DNA of 41,337 nt from Acanthaster planci (GCF_001949145.1 NW_019091647.1:78270-119606), one strand, 5' to 3'; shown: positions 1-11,700, counted from the stretch's first letter. Numbers and translations: made by a program. Notes: generated from the letters alone by a model not told the origin.

Positions 1-5
1 CCCAT

Positions 6-240
6 AGGCCGTTTTCCAATACTCGATTCGCCTCCGTCAGGCTTCAACTTCTTTACTACCTAACTTTGAAGTTGTAAGCGCATGGAAAGTCTGATAGTGC
101 CGCAAAGCATCAGGTAAGATGTAAAACAGCAAAACATTACAGTACTTTAATTTTATTTAAACACTTCAGGCCCACAATCGGGGATTGGTTTCGCAGATGA
201 AGCCTGCATGGAGACGAACTGAGTATTGGAAAACGGCCTT
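6..240. repeat. Short inverted-repeat (MITE-like) element
   Basis: The two ends are inverted copies of each other over about 38 bp: the left end reads GGCCGTTTTCCAATACTC and the right end is its reverse complement, GAGTATTGGAAAACGGCC. Beyond this core the match continues with a few mismatches to an AGGCTT/AAGCCT pair. The interior is AT-rich and has no reading frame. The size (about 235 bp) and structure fit a non-autonomous DNA transposon. The superfamily is not recognised, and the left end lies close to the window edge, so the target duplication cannot be judged. Confidence 0.75.
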
Positions 241-2769
241 AACCAACAGTGGTAAATTCCTGAACTTCAAACTTCAATTAGAACCTCAAGAGTTTCTCAG
301 GCGTTCGAGACGCACATCAAAGTAAAGCCTATTCTTCGCTCTTATTCTTAGACTCCACCCAACCTTCTTTTCCCGTATCCCCTCTCACCCAACGTGACTT
401 TTCTCTTCCCATCTCTATCCCATTTCTCACCTATCTCTCACTCACCCACCCCTCACCCAGCTCAGCTTTCTGGTAAATCGCACCGAACTTCTGTATTTTG
501 GCGACCGTGGTCTACGCCGTACATATCTCGATGCACAAAGCTCGGTCGCTGTTTTACAGCGGGCTTCAAAAGCACCTCTCCCTTTCCAGCACACTGCGGC
601 GAAATGCGAAATGTATTGTAAACGAAAGGCTGATCGATTCGCCTGACACAACTTCCCGGCATATCCATGCACAATTTTGCTATTACGGCCTGCACGAGTC
701 CGCCGAACCACCAACAGAAGCATTTGCTTTTAAACCCCATAAATAGACGACACCCATTTTGTAAAACACGGCCTATCATAAATCTTGTTCACAGTAACGT
801 TCTCTGCGCTTTAACACATTAACAAATAAATTCTCTGTGTTCGTATGGCTATTGTGTAAGGTACTCTCTACATCTATTCATTTCTTCTCTGCTATACTCC
901 CTCAGTATCGTAGTCACTGTCCTTGCCCTGTGTAGTAGTATTGTGTGCCTGATCTTTAATAAAACAGTCCGGTAACTTTAATACATAAGTTAGTAAAGTT
1001 GGAGCTGGACAAGGCTGCTAAAAATTGTCAGTAATATGCGTGCCACATCCTGCCGTCTCTTCCCGCTCCCGCGATCGAATCACCAACTTGTAGCATAACC
1101 GCGTAGTCAGCACCTTACAATCTACCAAGAAAATACCATTATGGACTTCCTATAGGTTTCCCGTCATAAGTAACAATACCACTGAGAATTAAATTCAAAT
1201 ACCACGCGCAAAAGGACTCCACTGGATGGCATATTGCACTACGGAAGGACCTTTAACGCCCTGTTGCACATAGGCAACATTAGAGCAATCTGTCGAGATG
1301 CCCTAACCCTCATTTAATTCTGCTTTCTTACAACTACGATTTGCAAGCCTTAAACTGATGCTTTCAAAATTATCACTAATCGCGCTGCTATATATAGAAG
1401 GCTAACGCGCAACTACAAGTTCAATTTATCCTCCACATGATAGAACTACCCAAGAAACTCAGTTTCATCAGAACACAGTGTGAGTCCTATCTAACTCGAT
1501 ATATGCTGGTGTCCTAATACTATTGTCGATAGTCCTGACTAGAAACCCGATATTAATCTATTTATAGCCAGACACCGGCAGCCTGGATCTTCCAACAGGT
1601 AATGCACCCCGACAGGCAGAAGGCTATTTTAAACTCAATCCAAACAGGCTTCAACGCCTATCCACGTGTCACAATGCCTCTATTCCTCACCATTATTTAG
1701 CCCCTCCAATAGCCTCACTATAAACTCATAATTTCCGGGTCCTTTCCCTCCTTTTCTACCTCATATACTAAAAGTTTCAATCTTTCCTTCCAACCAATAC
1801 CCGAAGAGTCACGCCTGCTCAGCATTACTGGATTCCATGGCATTACCATCCATCCTTTGCCCTATCATGCCCACTATTTCTCATGTCATTGGGGCATTCC
1901 GGCTCAACATTCGCAAAGCCTTCTATGCAGCCACCCTTACATATCACTTTGGAGTAACAGTTATATAACTCTCCCCCAGGAGCAAATGGCACCTGTAATG
2001 ACAACAAATTCATGTATCGCGACTGACGTAGCTGCTCTGCCTCGGAATGGCTGCATGGAACCCTGAAAACTGAGTGGTATTGCAAATAATTTGATTGGCC
2101 GAATGATCAAGCGTAACAAATACATGTATTTAAGTGAGCGCTTCAAACATACCTGAGTGGACACGTCTGCCTGCAACTAATATCAAAATCATAAATTTCT
2201 TCTGGCATATAGAGGTCATCTCCGTCTGCTATATGCTTATACTTTCATGGGTGGCCAAAGCTAAAGCGGAAGTTTTGATTGTAATATAGGCCTGCGCTCA
2301 ATTGCTCCATACTAGACATGGCTGCAACTGCACTTAGTATTCAGCCATGCCTGAATTCCACAACTGTTCTGACGTAAACTACCCAGTGTCTCTGAACCCT
2401 GCTTACCTTTTACTTCGTCCCGCCTTTTAATGGCAAGCCACTCTTTGCCTACTTCCATAAGTAGGCCTAAGGGTTCATTCCCCTTTTGCCATGTGCGAAA
2501 CAAATACCGAAGGTCAGACCATAACTATGCAAATGAGCCATTTTCATGCCTGCGGAATGGTTAAGCTAAAACGTTTCTTTACTGAGCCTGTAAAATGTGC
2601 CAACCGTGCCCTTACATTTTATGTATATTAATGCGTCAGTGGCAAACAGCCAAATACGCTGCCCCAAAAATGGCGTTCCGCAAGAGACCTTATTCGCCCT
2701 CCGAATCCTGGCGCTGTACATCCAGGTACCTGTATATATGTATAGCAGGAGCTAATGTCCCTAGACTGG
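241..2769. other. No recognisable gene or repeat
   Basis: Several short overlapping reading frames occur on both strands (notably 442-779), but none shows a known domain, a splice-consistent exon or repeated similarity elsewhere in the window. Around 460-760 the composition is less AT-rich than the flanks. I see nothing I can name here. Confidence 0.5.
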
Positions 2770-2854
2770 GAAATCGTAATTGCTACGGTTACCTGCGATC
2801 AGATAATACAGTGTACCCTATTTTATTCAAGTCTAACTCGCAAATAGATTATTA
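2770..2854 (+). repeat. Fragment of the 368 bp foldback repeat
   Basis: This stretch matches, with scattered mismatches, the right arm of the foldback repeat found at 13723-14090. The shared core runs from CAGTG, through ATTTTATTCAA, to TAACTCGCAAAT and a terminal TATT. Only one arm is present, so it is a truncated copy. Confidence 0.6.
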
Positions 2855-4259
2855 AGGGAGCACTGACCGTGCCAATTTTGGCTGGACCCCTCACTGCCAC
2901 CCAGAGCTGAATGCAAGACATGAATCCTCATTACACATTTAGCAACAAACCGAAACAGGGCCATTTCGTTACACCTTTGACAACTTGTAAAAACCTTCCT
3001 GGACATCTGAGGCCTACACACCTACAGCTAAATACGATCTACTCAGACATTTCCTTGGAAATCCTCCCCAAATGAAAAACCACTTTCAAGGGGCTTCCAC
3101 AACGAATGCAATGTTTGGGCTATTTGCGCTGGGAAGGCTTACATCTTTACACTGCAGTTTACAACTAAGATTCAAACCTGGCCTTTGTTTCATGAATCAG
3201 CACTTCAGCTGCCCATGGTGATTCCCTGAATTTAAGGGAAAATCGGGAGAACTTATGAGAACATAGCTATTTAGTTCCCTTAGTGACTATGGACTTCACA
3301 TTTGTACACCTTATCCATGTCTGATTTCAAGGCCTATAGGGTCCAAAGTACCACAACGTTCCCCACCAGTGTCTCCTTGTCCGGCTTCCCATGCCACAAG
3401 GCTTATTCTAGCCATCATTGCCACGGCCCCCGCTCGCATGTACCTGGACACACAAATATATTGCGTGACCGTAATTACAAATACAAAAAAACATTGCACC
3501 GTGCCTTGTAATATCCGTAGCCATACTCCATAAAGATGGCGCCAAAATGTATCACCTCATCGGCTGCCTCTTACGTTGGCTATATGTTGGACCCCAGCCC
3601 ATGCTACATTGCAATGTCGAGTTGTGAACCGTGCCGATATTCACCGAAATATAAGACTTCTTCATTTCTCTCGTTTTTTCCGAGCCGCTGACAGCGCTTC
3701 ACCCTTCGTTCTTAACCCCAGCACCTCTCGCGGGAAGAAAATTAATGAATCATACTTCCAGAATATTTCTTGTAAACGCTGCAACGCCCCATATTGCCTT
3801 TTTCTCTGAAATTCTCTAGACGATCGAATTGAAAGTCCGAAGGGGGCTTGGATAAATTCGTACCTGTTCTCTCCCAGTTTAAACAATCTTTTCCTCCAGT
3901 ACCGACCCTACCTCCATCACTGTGGGAAAATGAACTAATGATACCGAACAAGAAGTCTTACCAGAACTTGTCCCTTTGAAATTCGCGGTATGCTTGCCGA
4001 CTTACCTCACAGGACGACTAACAGGAGCGAGGGCGGTGTGAAGTTGGTTCCTCGGTCCCCGTTTGACATTCGACATTCAATGTTTAACAAGTAACCGTTC
4101 CATTTTCGAACGTTGAATAAATAACCGTTTGACATCCAGGGTGCACTCGCCTTACAAGCTAAGGAGTGCAAAAGGCACAAAAAAACAAAGTCTGGGCTTG
4201 ATTTGAAGCTTTGCATGGTGGAAGTTGAGATGTACATGTAGGCTTCCAGGTACAACATG
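2855..4259. other. No recognisable gene; minor local repetition
   Basis: No exon or element could be supported. Around 4060-4130 the phrases GTTTGACAT and AACCGTT recur with small changes, a weak local duplication. An AAAGATGGCGCC motif at 3532-3543 resembles a YY1 site but has no gene nearby. Confidence 0.4.
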
Positions 4260-4320
4260 GAATCAATCTCTTGGAAGATGTGTGGTTATTAAAAGAACCA
4301 GAGAGTGTTAACTCAACTTT

Positions 4321-5030
4321 TCAGCCAGGATACTCTAGCTGTCCCCTGGAGAGTGTGCTAGACTCGAGTGGAGATGCGGTGGGGCTTGTAACGGGATTCG
4401 CGGGTTGTATACCTGGCCGTACGGGCACTGGAGCATGAAGGTGTTGGATCCGGTGGTGGATCAGGGATGCCAAGGGTGCGGGGGTTGTGGCTTCGGGTTG
4501 AGAAGACCCTAACGCCTGGGGTGGGTGCATGGTATGGGTTTTGGGTATAGGGAACCCTACTGTTGGGGGTGGGGGCTGTCTTGGGTGCCAGTAGAGCGGG
4601 CACCATATGTCACTGAGCTTGAAACCGATACTTTGGGAACGCAGTTGTGCCGGAAATCTCGATGGCTTCTCGGATTCTTCTTGGAAGCCTGTTATGGATG
4701 AGAGCGATGAGTTCTGCGTTGTCCCATGTGATGTTGTGGTCCAAGGAGTGTGCATGTTTGACGACGGCCGATTTCCCGTGTTCTCCTAGTCGGCCGTGCA
4801 CACGGTGTTCTTGGAGCCTTGTGGGGAGGTTCCTGCCGGTTTGTCCGATGTTTACCTGGCCGCATTCACATAGGATGCGATATACATTGGGGCGACTGTT
4901 GGTTGGAAGCTTGTCCAAATGGCATAGCGTATGTGCAACTTCAGTCTCCGATTACTCAAAACGAGGTTTAAGGAATCATTCCTCATCTAGGCTAGTCTGT
5001 ACCATCTCGTTGAGCTAATCATTTTTTATG
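4321..5030 (-). mobile_element. Penelope-like retroelement, 3' remnant (type 1)
   Basis: A minus-strand remnant contains a GIY-YIG endonuclease followed, in a shifted frame, by a proline-rich C-terminal tail. In Penelope-like elements a GIY-YIG endonuclease typically follows the reverse transcriptase. Here the RT is missing, so the copy is 5'-truncated, as is common for target-primed insertions. The frame continues upstream of 4918 only with stops. It is unrelated at close range to the Penelope-like copy at 35575-36418, which has a different endonuclease subtype. Confidence 0.7.
4610..4918 (-). pseudogene. GIY-YIG endonuclease fragment of Penelope-like element
   Basis: About 100 codons. The first module reads VYRILCECGQVNIGQTGR, which fits the pattern VYxIxCxCGxxYIGxTGR of GIY-YIG nucleases: the first Tyr, then the IGQTGR block, then a conserved Arg (TRLQEH). 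The second Tyr of the usual V-Y-I-G is Asn here (VNIG), a likely inactivating change. A His-rich stretch (KHAHSLDHNITWDN) and a Glu (REAIEI) follow, as in the family. The reading frame opens without an ATG, so it is an open remnant, not an intact gene. Expected ancestral role: nicking of target DNA during retrotransposition. Confidence 0.75.
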
Positions 5031-6026
5031 TCATGTGAATCATGTGCAGGCCTACTTAATCATGCATGATAATGTGGAGATAAGCTGCAACCAGTCAACA
5101 CGAAGAAACCACTCAAACCGAGACTGTGTCTTGTACCCTCGATCATTTTTGATTTCCTGGCATCACATAATTTGGATTTTACTTCATGAGCGATTTTACT
5201 TCATGAGCGATTTTGGTACTCTTGCGCCTTAATTCGTGCAGCTCCCTTGAACATTCACAGCCTAAATAATAGTTCCCCCGTTCAAACGCGGGGTCTTTAA
5301 CACATCTGATACCACCCGTAAAAAGAATCTTGCAGGCAATATTCACGGCAACAGCCGCTTCATTTAATTTATGAAGAATTAGGTAGTACGGGTTTTTGTT
5401 TTGTCTTCCCATCAGGTCCAATATTTAATACAGGTATTTTCAAATTTCATTCGCCTGACGTCCCTGTCAAGCCGGGAATAAATTCAAATGTAAATAGTGA
5501 AAATCTGTGCGGACTATTTTAAATTTACATGAACTTTTTAATGCCTTTTTGCATTTTACTGTCCACAATTAAATGGTATACTAAATAGTCTTAGTAGTTT
5601 TGCATTTGAATTTTTTTTAAGTATAAAATAATGAAAATTATTCACGTAACGGTTAAACGTTTAACCGTCTTCGAATCATAATATGCTAAAAATGCTTTTA
5701 GAGGTGGGGGAGTAATTAACCAAATAAATAAATTGAATTAGTTAACTATTTAGCCTATGCCGGTGTGGAATTTTATTTAACATAGAAAGGGTTCTCAGCT
5801 TATATACGGCAACAGGCGTGGCCGCGTAGAGCAATGGTCGTCAGCCTGTCCTCGGGCACATCTTGCCCCGGCTGTGGAATACGTTTTTTTAATTGTGTTT
5901 GGTTTGTGAGATAATGCATTTTGTTTCTTCAGACTTCTTTCAGTTATGTAGTCATCTTACTCTCGGAGTAGACTGACCCCCATAAGACTAGTTTTCTTTG
6001 AAGTAAGGGCACCCTTTTTATATTCT
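5031..6026. other. No gene; one short tandem duplication
   Basis: The 17 bp unit TTTTACTTCATGAGCGA occurs twice head to tail at 5177-5210. The rest is AT-rich without recognisable features. A GC-richer patch at 5811-5880 looks faintly tRNA-like but cannot be supported. Confidence 0.5.
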
Positions 6027-6266
6027 GTGGTTCTCATTTCCGACCGACCCTATTTCGGGCTCCCGATCACGGAAAAAAAGCTTTTTTCCGGCCGACCCTG
6101 CTAAAAAGACTTAAACCCAAAAAAATGAAGGGAAAAAATGGCCAGCATGACCTTTGAAAACACTGAGGTTCGTGCATAGCCCTACACCAGCAACATGGAA
6201 TTTTTTAAAGGATTTTTTTTTCGACCGACCGACCATATCTCAAGTGGTAAAAGAAATGAGAACCAT
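6027..6266. repeat. Short inverted-repeat (MITE-like) element
   Basis: The left end reads GTGGTTCTCATTTC and the right end GAAATGAGAACCAT, a 14 bp inverted repeat with one mismatch. CGACCGACC motifs lie just inside each end. The 240 bp interior contains a smaller palindrome around GGAAAAAAAGCTTTTTTCC and has no reading frame. This is the form of a non-autonomous DNA transposon of unrecognised superfamily. No clear target duplication is visible. Confidence 0.65.
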
Positions 6267-6908
6267 GGAATTTAATACCAAAAAAACACGCAAAGTCCAT
6301 GCTCTCCGACAGTAATGCTTACAACGTACTTTTAAGATATCAAATTCAGAAAATACTTATAATAAAAGTGAGTGAGTGTGATATGATAACTTTCGAATGT
6401 TTTCATGTTTTTGTAGATGAATGTAAAGTTGAATGAATGATGAATGACGTCTCTTCCGCGACTGCAGCTGTCCAAGTCATGCAGGCCGTCGGCATTCGTT
6501 ACGACCATATGAAAACCAGGCTTTGTATCTCCCATATGACAAGACTTTGGTATTGCTATCGGAATACCAACAGATTTAGTTTACAAGTAAAGTATCGCTA
6601 AAAAAATAAATACAAATTGAGGAACAAAACCTTGAGAAATATCTGCATTCGCTTATTAGGGTATGAGGGGCTTGAGGGATATGGTCACCATTCAAAGAGT
6701 GAGCCTAATGCATAACTGAAATATAGGTCATATTGGACAGTTTTACAATAGATACGAGGCTATTTGTAATGTAATTAGGCAGCGTATATTAAAGTCACTA
6801 ATGGTTAACACAATATGAACAAAAATACCACCCAAAATGAACCAAAGAAACAACAAAGAAAAAAATCAATGGACTTTCTAATTTGTTTCAAAGCTAATTC
6901 TATCTAAA
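6267..6908. other. No recognisable feature
   Basis: AT-rich sequence without a supportable exon, repeat match or RNA gene. Confidence 0.5.
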
Positions 6909-7153
6909 CAGGGTGTCCCAGAAAAAAAAACCCGAGGAGAGGGGTTAATATGCCCAAACCATGAGATATGATTATAATGCATAAAGATCTCTAATAATAC
7001 AAGCAAGATTCTTTCTAATGATACCTTGATGGTATCCCTCCTGTCATGCATGACTGATGAGCACCATTGTCTTGAAAATGGGGCATCCGAACTCAGTTGT
7101 AACACTTTGGATAAACCAGTTAATGAAGTTGTCTTGTGTCATGCTTGTCCTGG
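6909..7153 (+). repeat. Left long terminal inverted repeat of mariner copy 1
   Basis: About 245 bp, ending in the block CATGCTTGTCCTGG that is mirrored at 7656-7669. Long identical stretches are shared with the right repeat, for example ATGATACCTTGATGGTATCC and GGGGCATCCGAACTCA. The ATACCTTGATGGTAT segment is itself a small palindrome. Typical mariner repeats are an order of magnitude shorter. Confidence 0.85.
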
Positions 7154-7178
7154 TTGAAAGTGACAACAAAAGGACACG

Positions 7179-7565
7179 TTGATGAGGGAAGATTTTGTCA
7201 CTTTGTCACCCCAACTTCGAATGCATTTTCAACGACATGAAAGTGGTGTTTTCCGACATCTGTGGTGGGTCCAAGATGGGGCACCCGCTCACAGGCTCAT
7301 CGCTGTGAGGAATGTCCTGCGGGAACTGTCCCAACATCGAGTAATTGCTCTTAACCATCCAACTGAATGGCCGCCCCGTTTTCCGGATCTCACCCTGTGT
7401 GATTATTTTTTATGGGGGTATCTGAAGGGCAAAGTTTTCACCAGTCCACCTCGTAACATCCAAGACTCACCAGATCGCATTCAACAGAAGGTTGACATCT
7501 TACGACATGACCCTGCAGTGGTGAGACGAGCTGTGGCTGACATGCGTCACCGTTGTGAACTCTAA
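7179..7565 (+). pseudogene. Transposase catalytic-domain fragment (DD41D spacing)
   Basis: The frame carries WVQDGAPAH, where the Asp is the second residue of the catalytic triad, and WPPRFPDLTLCDYFLWGYLK, where the Asp before YFLWG is the third. Counting residues between these two Asp gives 41, the spacing of the DD41D group of the IS630/Tc1/mariner superfamily. The first catalytic Asp and the helix-turn-helix region are absent because of the internal deletion. The reading frame is otherwise open to a natural-looking C-terminus (RHRCEL), so this half decayed little after the deletion. The protein would once have cut and joined element ends at TA sites. Confidence 0.85.
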
Positions 7566-7655
7566 AAGGGAAGGCGGACACGCGGAAGGTGTCGGTGCAT
7601 AATTAATTGTGAATTACGTAATGTGTAGACCATTGGTGTGCCCCAAATATCTTAT

Positions 7656-7876
7656 CCAGGACAAGCATGACAGAGGACAACCTCATTCACTGGTTTATCC
7701 AAAGTGTTACAAATGAGTTCGGATGCCCCATTTCCAAGACAATGGTGTTCAGTCATGCATGACAGGAGGGATACCATCAAGGTATCATTAAAAAGAAACT
7801 GCTTCAACTTTTCGGAGATCCTTATACATTGTAATCATATCTCATGGTTTGGGCATATTTTTTTCTGGGACACCCT
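7656..7876 (-). repeat. Right long terminal inverted repeat of mariner copy 1
   Basis: Inverted partner of 6909-7153, about 221 bp. It lacks a roughly 20 bp stretch near the tip (the CCCGAGGAGAGGGG part) that the left repeat has. The same sequence reappears at 28273-28512 in mariner copy 2. Confidence 0.85.
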
Positions 7877-7924
7877 GTAATACGTAGGCTATAAAACACG
7901 ATCCTGCCTGCCTTCGCTCGTCAG

Positions 7925-8070
7925 GGGACCGGGTTAGCGTAGTGGTTCTTTCCTCGCTTTTCTCCAGGTACTCCGGTTTCCTCCTGCCTCTAAAACTGGA
8001 CCTTCTTCCTAACTCCGTAATGTGATGCTGATTAATAAAGTGTATGAATAAACGTACAGTTATTGGTGCA
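7925..8070 (+). repeat. tRNA-derived SINE-like fragment
   Basis: GGGTTAGCGTAGTGGTTC resembles an RNA polymerase III A box as found in tRNA-derived SINEs. It is followed by a short linker, CCGGTTTCCTCC, and an AATAAAGTGTATGAATAAAC tail. A clean B box (GGTTCGANTCC) is not visible, so the head looks internally deleted. It lies immediately next to the mariner copy. Confidence 0.45.
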
Positions 8071-8668
8071 AATAGCCAGAGATGCTGAAAGCGCCATTAA
8101 AACAAAACAACTTCGCTCGTCCCCAACTGCCTGAGTGACAATTACCTACGTAGGCTGGTTATCGATCCCAACAATGTTACCAACTTTCAAAGGCAATAAA
8201 GCCTATGTAGGACCCACCTTGAAAACATTTAAGACTTGGTTTACCTGCACTTTATCATTTTTGAACAAACGAATACCAGCAATGTGGCCAGAAACGTGCT
8301 TCATAAAAACATCATTTAATAAACGACGTTGAAATTTGGGTTGTGTCAGGAGTAAGTTTCACAACGCCCATGGTAGGGCTGCAGCACCTACCCAGTGACT
8401 TCTGTAAAATATGCCTACGCTAAGACCTTAAAAAGTACTTTAACAACAATTTGTCCCAAAAACTGCGGTGCTAGTCAGACATATTTTTTGTATTCAGAAC
8501 CTACGTGTGTTTGCTTGTACAAGCAAAAGTTATGATCAAGATTTTTACACGAAGCCACAGCAATCCGCGTGCCCACTGCGTTGGCGTGCAAGAAGTGTCA
8601 TGTATTACTTCCAAAAGAACCGAAACTAAATACATTTTTTCATGTAGAATATTCTGCCCGGTTAGGTT
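8071..8668. other. Probable 3' flank or 3' UTR of the SLC43 gene
   Basis: This stretch follows the SLC43 stop codon on the minus strand. No canonical AATAAA on that strand was found; an ATTAAA (TTTAAT on the plus strand near 8314) is a possible polyadenylation signal. No other gene is seen. Confidence 0.35.
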
Positions 8669-8785
8669 TTAGAAAGTAGTTTGTTCTCCACGTTTCCGTA
8701 ATTTCTCTTTCTTTCTTGCATAGAAGAATAGGTAGATAGAAAGAGAGTAGGTCAGAAGACTGGCAGCCAGCAACCCGATCTTAAC
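8669..8785 (-). CDS. SLC43A3: SLC43A3-like exon 9 (TM12, stop)
   Basis: 117 bp in phase 0, encoding 38 residues and TAA at 8669-8671. The acceptor is TTATTTGCAG|GTT. A hydrophobic segment (IGLLAASLLTYSLSIYLFFY) is followed by a basic cytoplasmic tail (ARKKEKLRKRG). It has no ATG and is identified by position, phase and the expected final membrane segment. Confidence 0.9.
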   Translation of the reverse strand, partial: VKIGLLAASLLTYSLSIYLFFYARKKEKLRKRGEQTTF

Positions 8786-11700
8786 CTGCAAATAACAAAA
8801 CAACACAAGAAAATTGTCTCATTGAGTAATCACGACAAATAACCAACAGTGGGACTTGAGATAGGAAGTCCTCTTTATGCACCAAAACTTATTCGAAGTT
8901 GAACGGTCGATTATAATAAAAGTGATCTTCATAATTATATAGGATATCCATCTACCTTTACTTACAAACTCGATACCCTGTGTTGGCCAAGGCCATACGC
9001 CGGTGCACAAGCAGGACTTCTTAATTTCCTGCCTCATTTAATCTGGAGATGTACCATAACTACGGTAGCACTATGCACACTCACATGCATGTATACGAGT
9101 TTGACGCAAACATTTTATCTCAAGGACCCTCTAAGTGATAAAGGTTTCAAACCACAATCACACGACCCCAACTTCCAGAACCGGGAACTAAATAGAAATA
9201 TTTGTATTTGTAATAGAGATATCTATATTAATATATTAATATTATTAATATATTAATATATCCATTAATTAATAATTAATGGATTAATATCTATATTTTC
9301 ACTTTTAGATGTTAACTTTGCACGGCACATTCAAGTTTCAACTGGTATGCGGGCCTACTGTCTCCTAGGCCAAGATATTCTTACCCAGAAGTCATCGTCA
9401 TTCAGAAGCCTCTGTGTGATAATGAAGAGTGGGTACTGCAGGAGGCTGAAAACTGCTGATAACAAGATCAACAAGCCATATAATGTGCCGAAATACTTCA
9501 TGGGGAAACTATAAATAGAGAGTAACAACGAGAAGTTGAAATCATATACACTGTAGCCATAAACTCTAAAACAAAAACAAACAAAACAAAAAAGAGACAC
9601 GTTCATGTTTGAAAAAAAATAATTAAGTCAGGGATAGTTTTCTTTTTTTTTCCTGCAGTCGAGTCAAACAAAATATAGACCTATACATTTTGTTGACATT
9701 CGACAGGATGACGACACAGCATATCAGTAAGTTCACAGGCTACATTGCACTTGTTAGTTTGGTGTACATGTACATGAATGCATACAGCGTCGCAGTATTC
9801 ATGTCGAACTTGAGTTGGGCCAGATTCGTGGAACCCTATTCAAGTTTGCTGAAATATGTTGCCATGCTAAATAAATAAGGCTATGTTGAAGTGAGCATTT
9901 TTCCTATGAAAAAATCAAGCATATAAATTTGAGCAGGAAATTAATATTTTAAGCAGGTCACAAACTGAGAAATAAAATAGTACCATTTAGGTTTTGAACC
10001 TTGTGAAGTTGTGACATTTGACATGTTTCGTCATGATCTACCGATAGATTTTATCAGGAGTGGTCAGGGAATCTGACTATTTTTTACCAGGCCAAGTAAG
10101 GTCGGGTCTTTCTGTCTAAAAGCTTGTTTGTTTCACGTGAATTTGGTTTGCAATCAGTGATACGTCGTTGGTTAAATGGAACTGTAGAACCCAAATATTT
10201 TGGACAGAGTAAACCAGCTTTGGGATCACTCGTTGGGATCCAGATCCGTAACAAAAGACAGGCCCTGTAATAAGCGGAGTGTAAGCGCGAATATCAATAC
10301 ACAGGGCCCATTGAGTTTTGTGTATGCTTAGCCGACATTCTGGAAGTACATTTCTGATCCGTTCTTTATTGGGATGGTGAAATAGGGCTATTATTCATGT
10401 TGCACAAACTTGATTTCTAGCAATGTCTAACTATCGTCAAAACATTGTGGAGGCTGAAATGAAGTTTTACATGTCTATGTCAACGTGCCAAAATCATTTA
10501 TCTTACAAAAGTGAAGTTCCGGAAGCTGTCAAGCTGTATACAAACGACCTGCTGATGACGGACAGGACGAAGGTGGCGTACTGGATTTCGAGTACTGGCA
10601 AAACGCCACAGATGCAAAAGACAAGACAAATGGACGTGCAGGTTGCATAGGCAATGGCGGCGTCTCTCAGATCACTATAGGGACCACGCTCTCGGAGTCT
10701 CTCTGCAGGAAAAAAAGTCAAATTTATTGGTGTTGCCTCTGTTGCTTAGAAAATTGCACGCTCTCTTGGTCCAGCTCGGTAGTTATTAAAGCTAACTTTA
10801 CAGTTCGACACTTCATCTACGCTGAGATTCTGGTGTTGCCTTTGGACCACGCAACAACGATGAGGCTTAGGCCTAAAATGGACTTCACTGAAGGCTTTCC
10901 AATGTGTATTCTTTCATTATTAATAACAACATAAAGTGAGCAGCACAGAAATTGTGGGCTATTTTGTGAAATGGATTTAAAAAATAATATTGTATCCCCA
11001 AGAACTTTCCATTGTAATGGACCACAGGGCGCCATCTTGCCTCGATCGTGCACGCTAGTGAACAGAGACCTTTCTTTTACTATGCCATAAACAGCAAATT
11101 TTACCAATTGGTAATTTGCAAGTGCATCCCTGGCTATAAGTACAAATGCAAAAGAACAATTTACAAATATCTTACAATCCCAAAAAATAATACTTCCACC
11201 AAATATTATTAAAATACCTCCCATATTACATTTGTTTCCCATTTCTTCCACACAGCAACCGCAACTAAAATAATGCCAATTAGAAATGAAACTGAACCAT
11301 TCGCAATTTTGCTCCCCGTTGCAGAACTTGAAGCAATATCTCGTTTTCACACAAATTCCAGAACACTGGCAACTAATTTAAGCATGTTGTTAAACGTTAA
11401 TAATGTTCATTTGGTATGGTTTATATCCGAAAGCATTTTCTCTCCCCAAAAGGTATACACTGTGGTAAAGTGGATAAAAACAAGTTGTATGTTGGAATCA
11501 TTCAATGGACGACTATTAATCCAAAAGACTTAAAGAATAAGTCATTCTTCAAAATTAATATTAGGCACATATATTTAAAGGTCTGCAGGATTACTGAGAA
11601 GCTTATTGACAGCTGCGTAAAATGTAACAAGAACAATTGAGCAGAGGTGGAGCTGCGGGAGTCCAGAGGAGAGTTCCACAAGAAGAGCGAGGAGAAACAA

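Larger units (their letters stand above)
6909..7876 (+). mobile_element. Mariner-superfamily (DD41D-type) element, deletion copy 1
   Basis: The element is bounded by CAGGGTGTCCCAG at the left and CTGGGACACCCTG at the right. The right end is followed by TA; the left flank reads AA, so one side of the expected TA duplication has probably mutated. The terminal inverted repeats are very long: 6909-7153 pairs with 7656-7876 over more than 220 bp with small indels. Between them lies only the catalytic C-terminal half of a transposase, so the N-terminal DNA-binding half has been deleted. The copy at 27741-28512 retains the complementary half. Confidence 0.88.

Noticed and set aside
442-779. Overlapping frames on both strands near the left end
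   Set aside because: Three mutually overlapping frames of similar length with no domain; no way to prefer one.
5811-5880. tRNA-like stretch with an A-box-like TAGAGCAATGG
   Set aside because: No B box and no cloverleaf could be drawn; too weak for a tRNA or SINE call.
7050-7090. Hammerhead-ribozyme-like CTGATGAG...GAAA core
   Set aside because: The sequence between the two core motifs cannot form stem II, and the site lies in a mariner terminal repeat, not a retroelement terminus.
10049-10074. Block similar to 21607-21632
   Set aside because: Only about 25 bp match clearly; it may be a repeat remnant but the flanks do not align.
10817-11350. 177-codon minus-strand frame in intron 6
   Set aside because: AT-rich, no domain, starts after unrelated sequence and ends close to the exon 7 acceptor. 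The only interesting hydrophobic piece lies in another frame.
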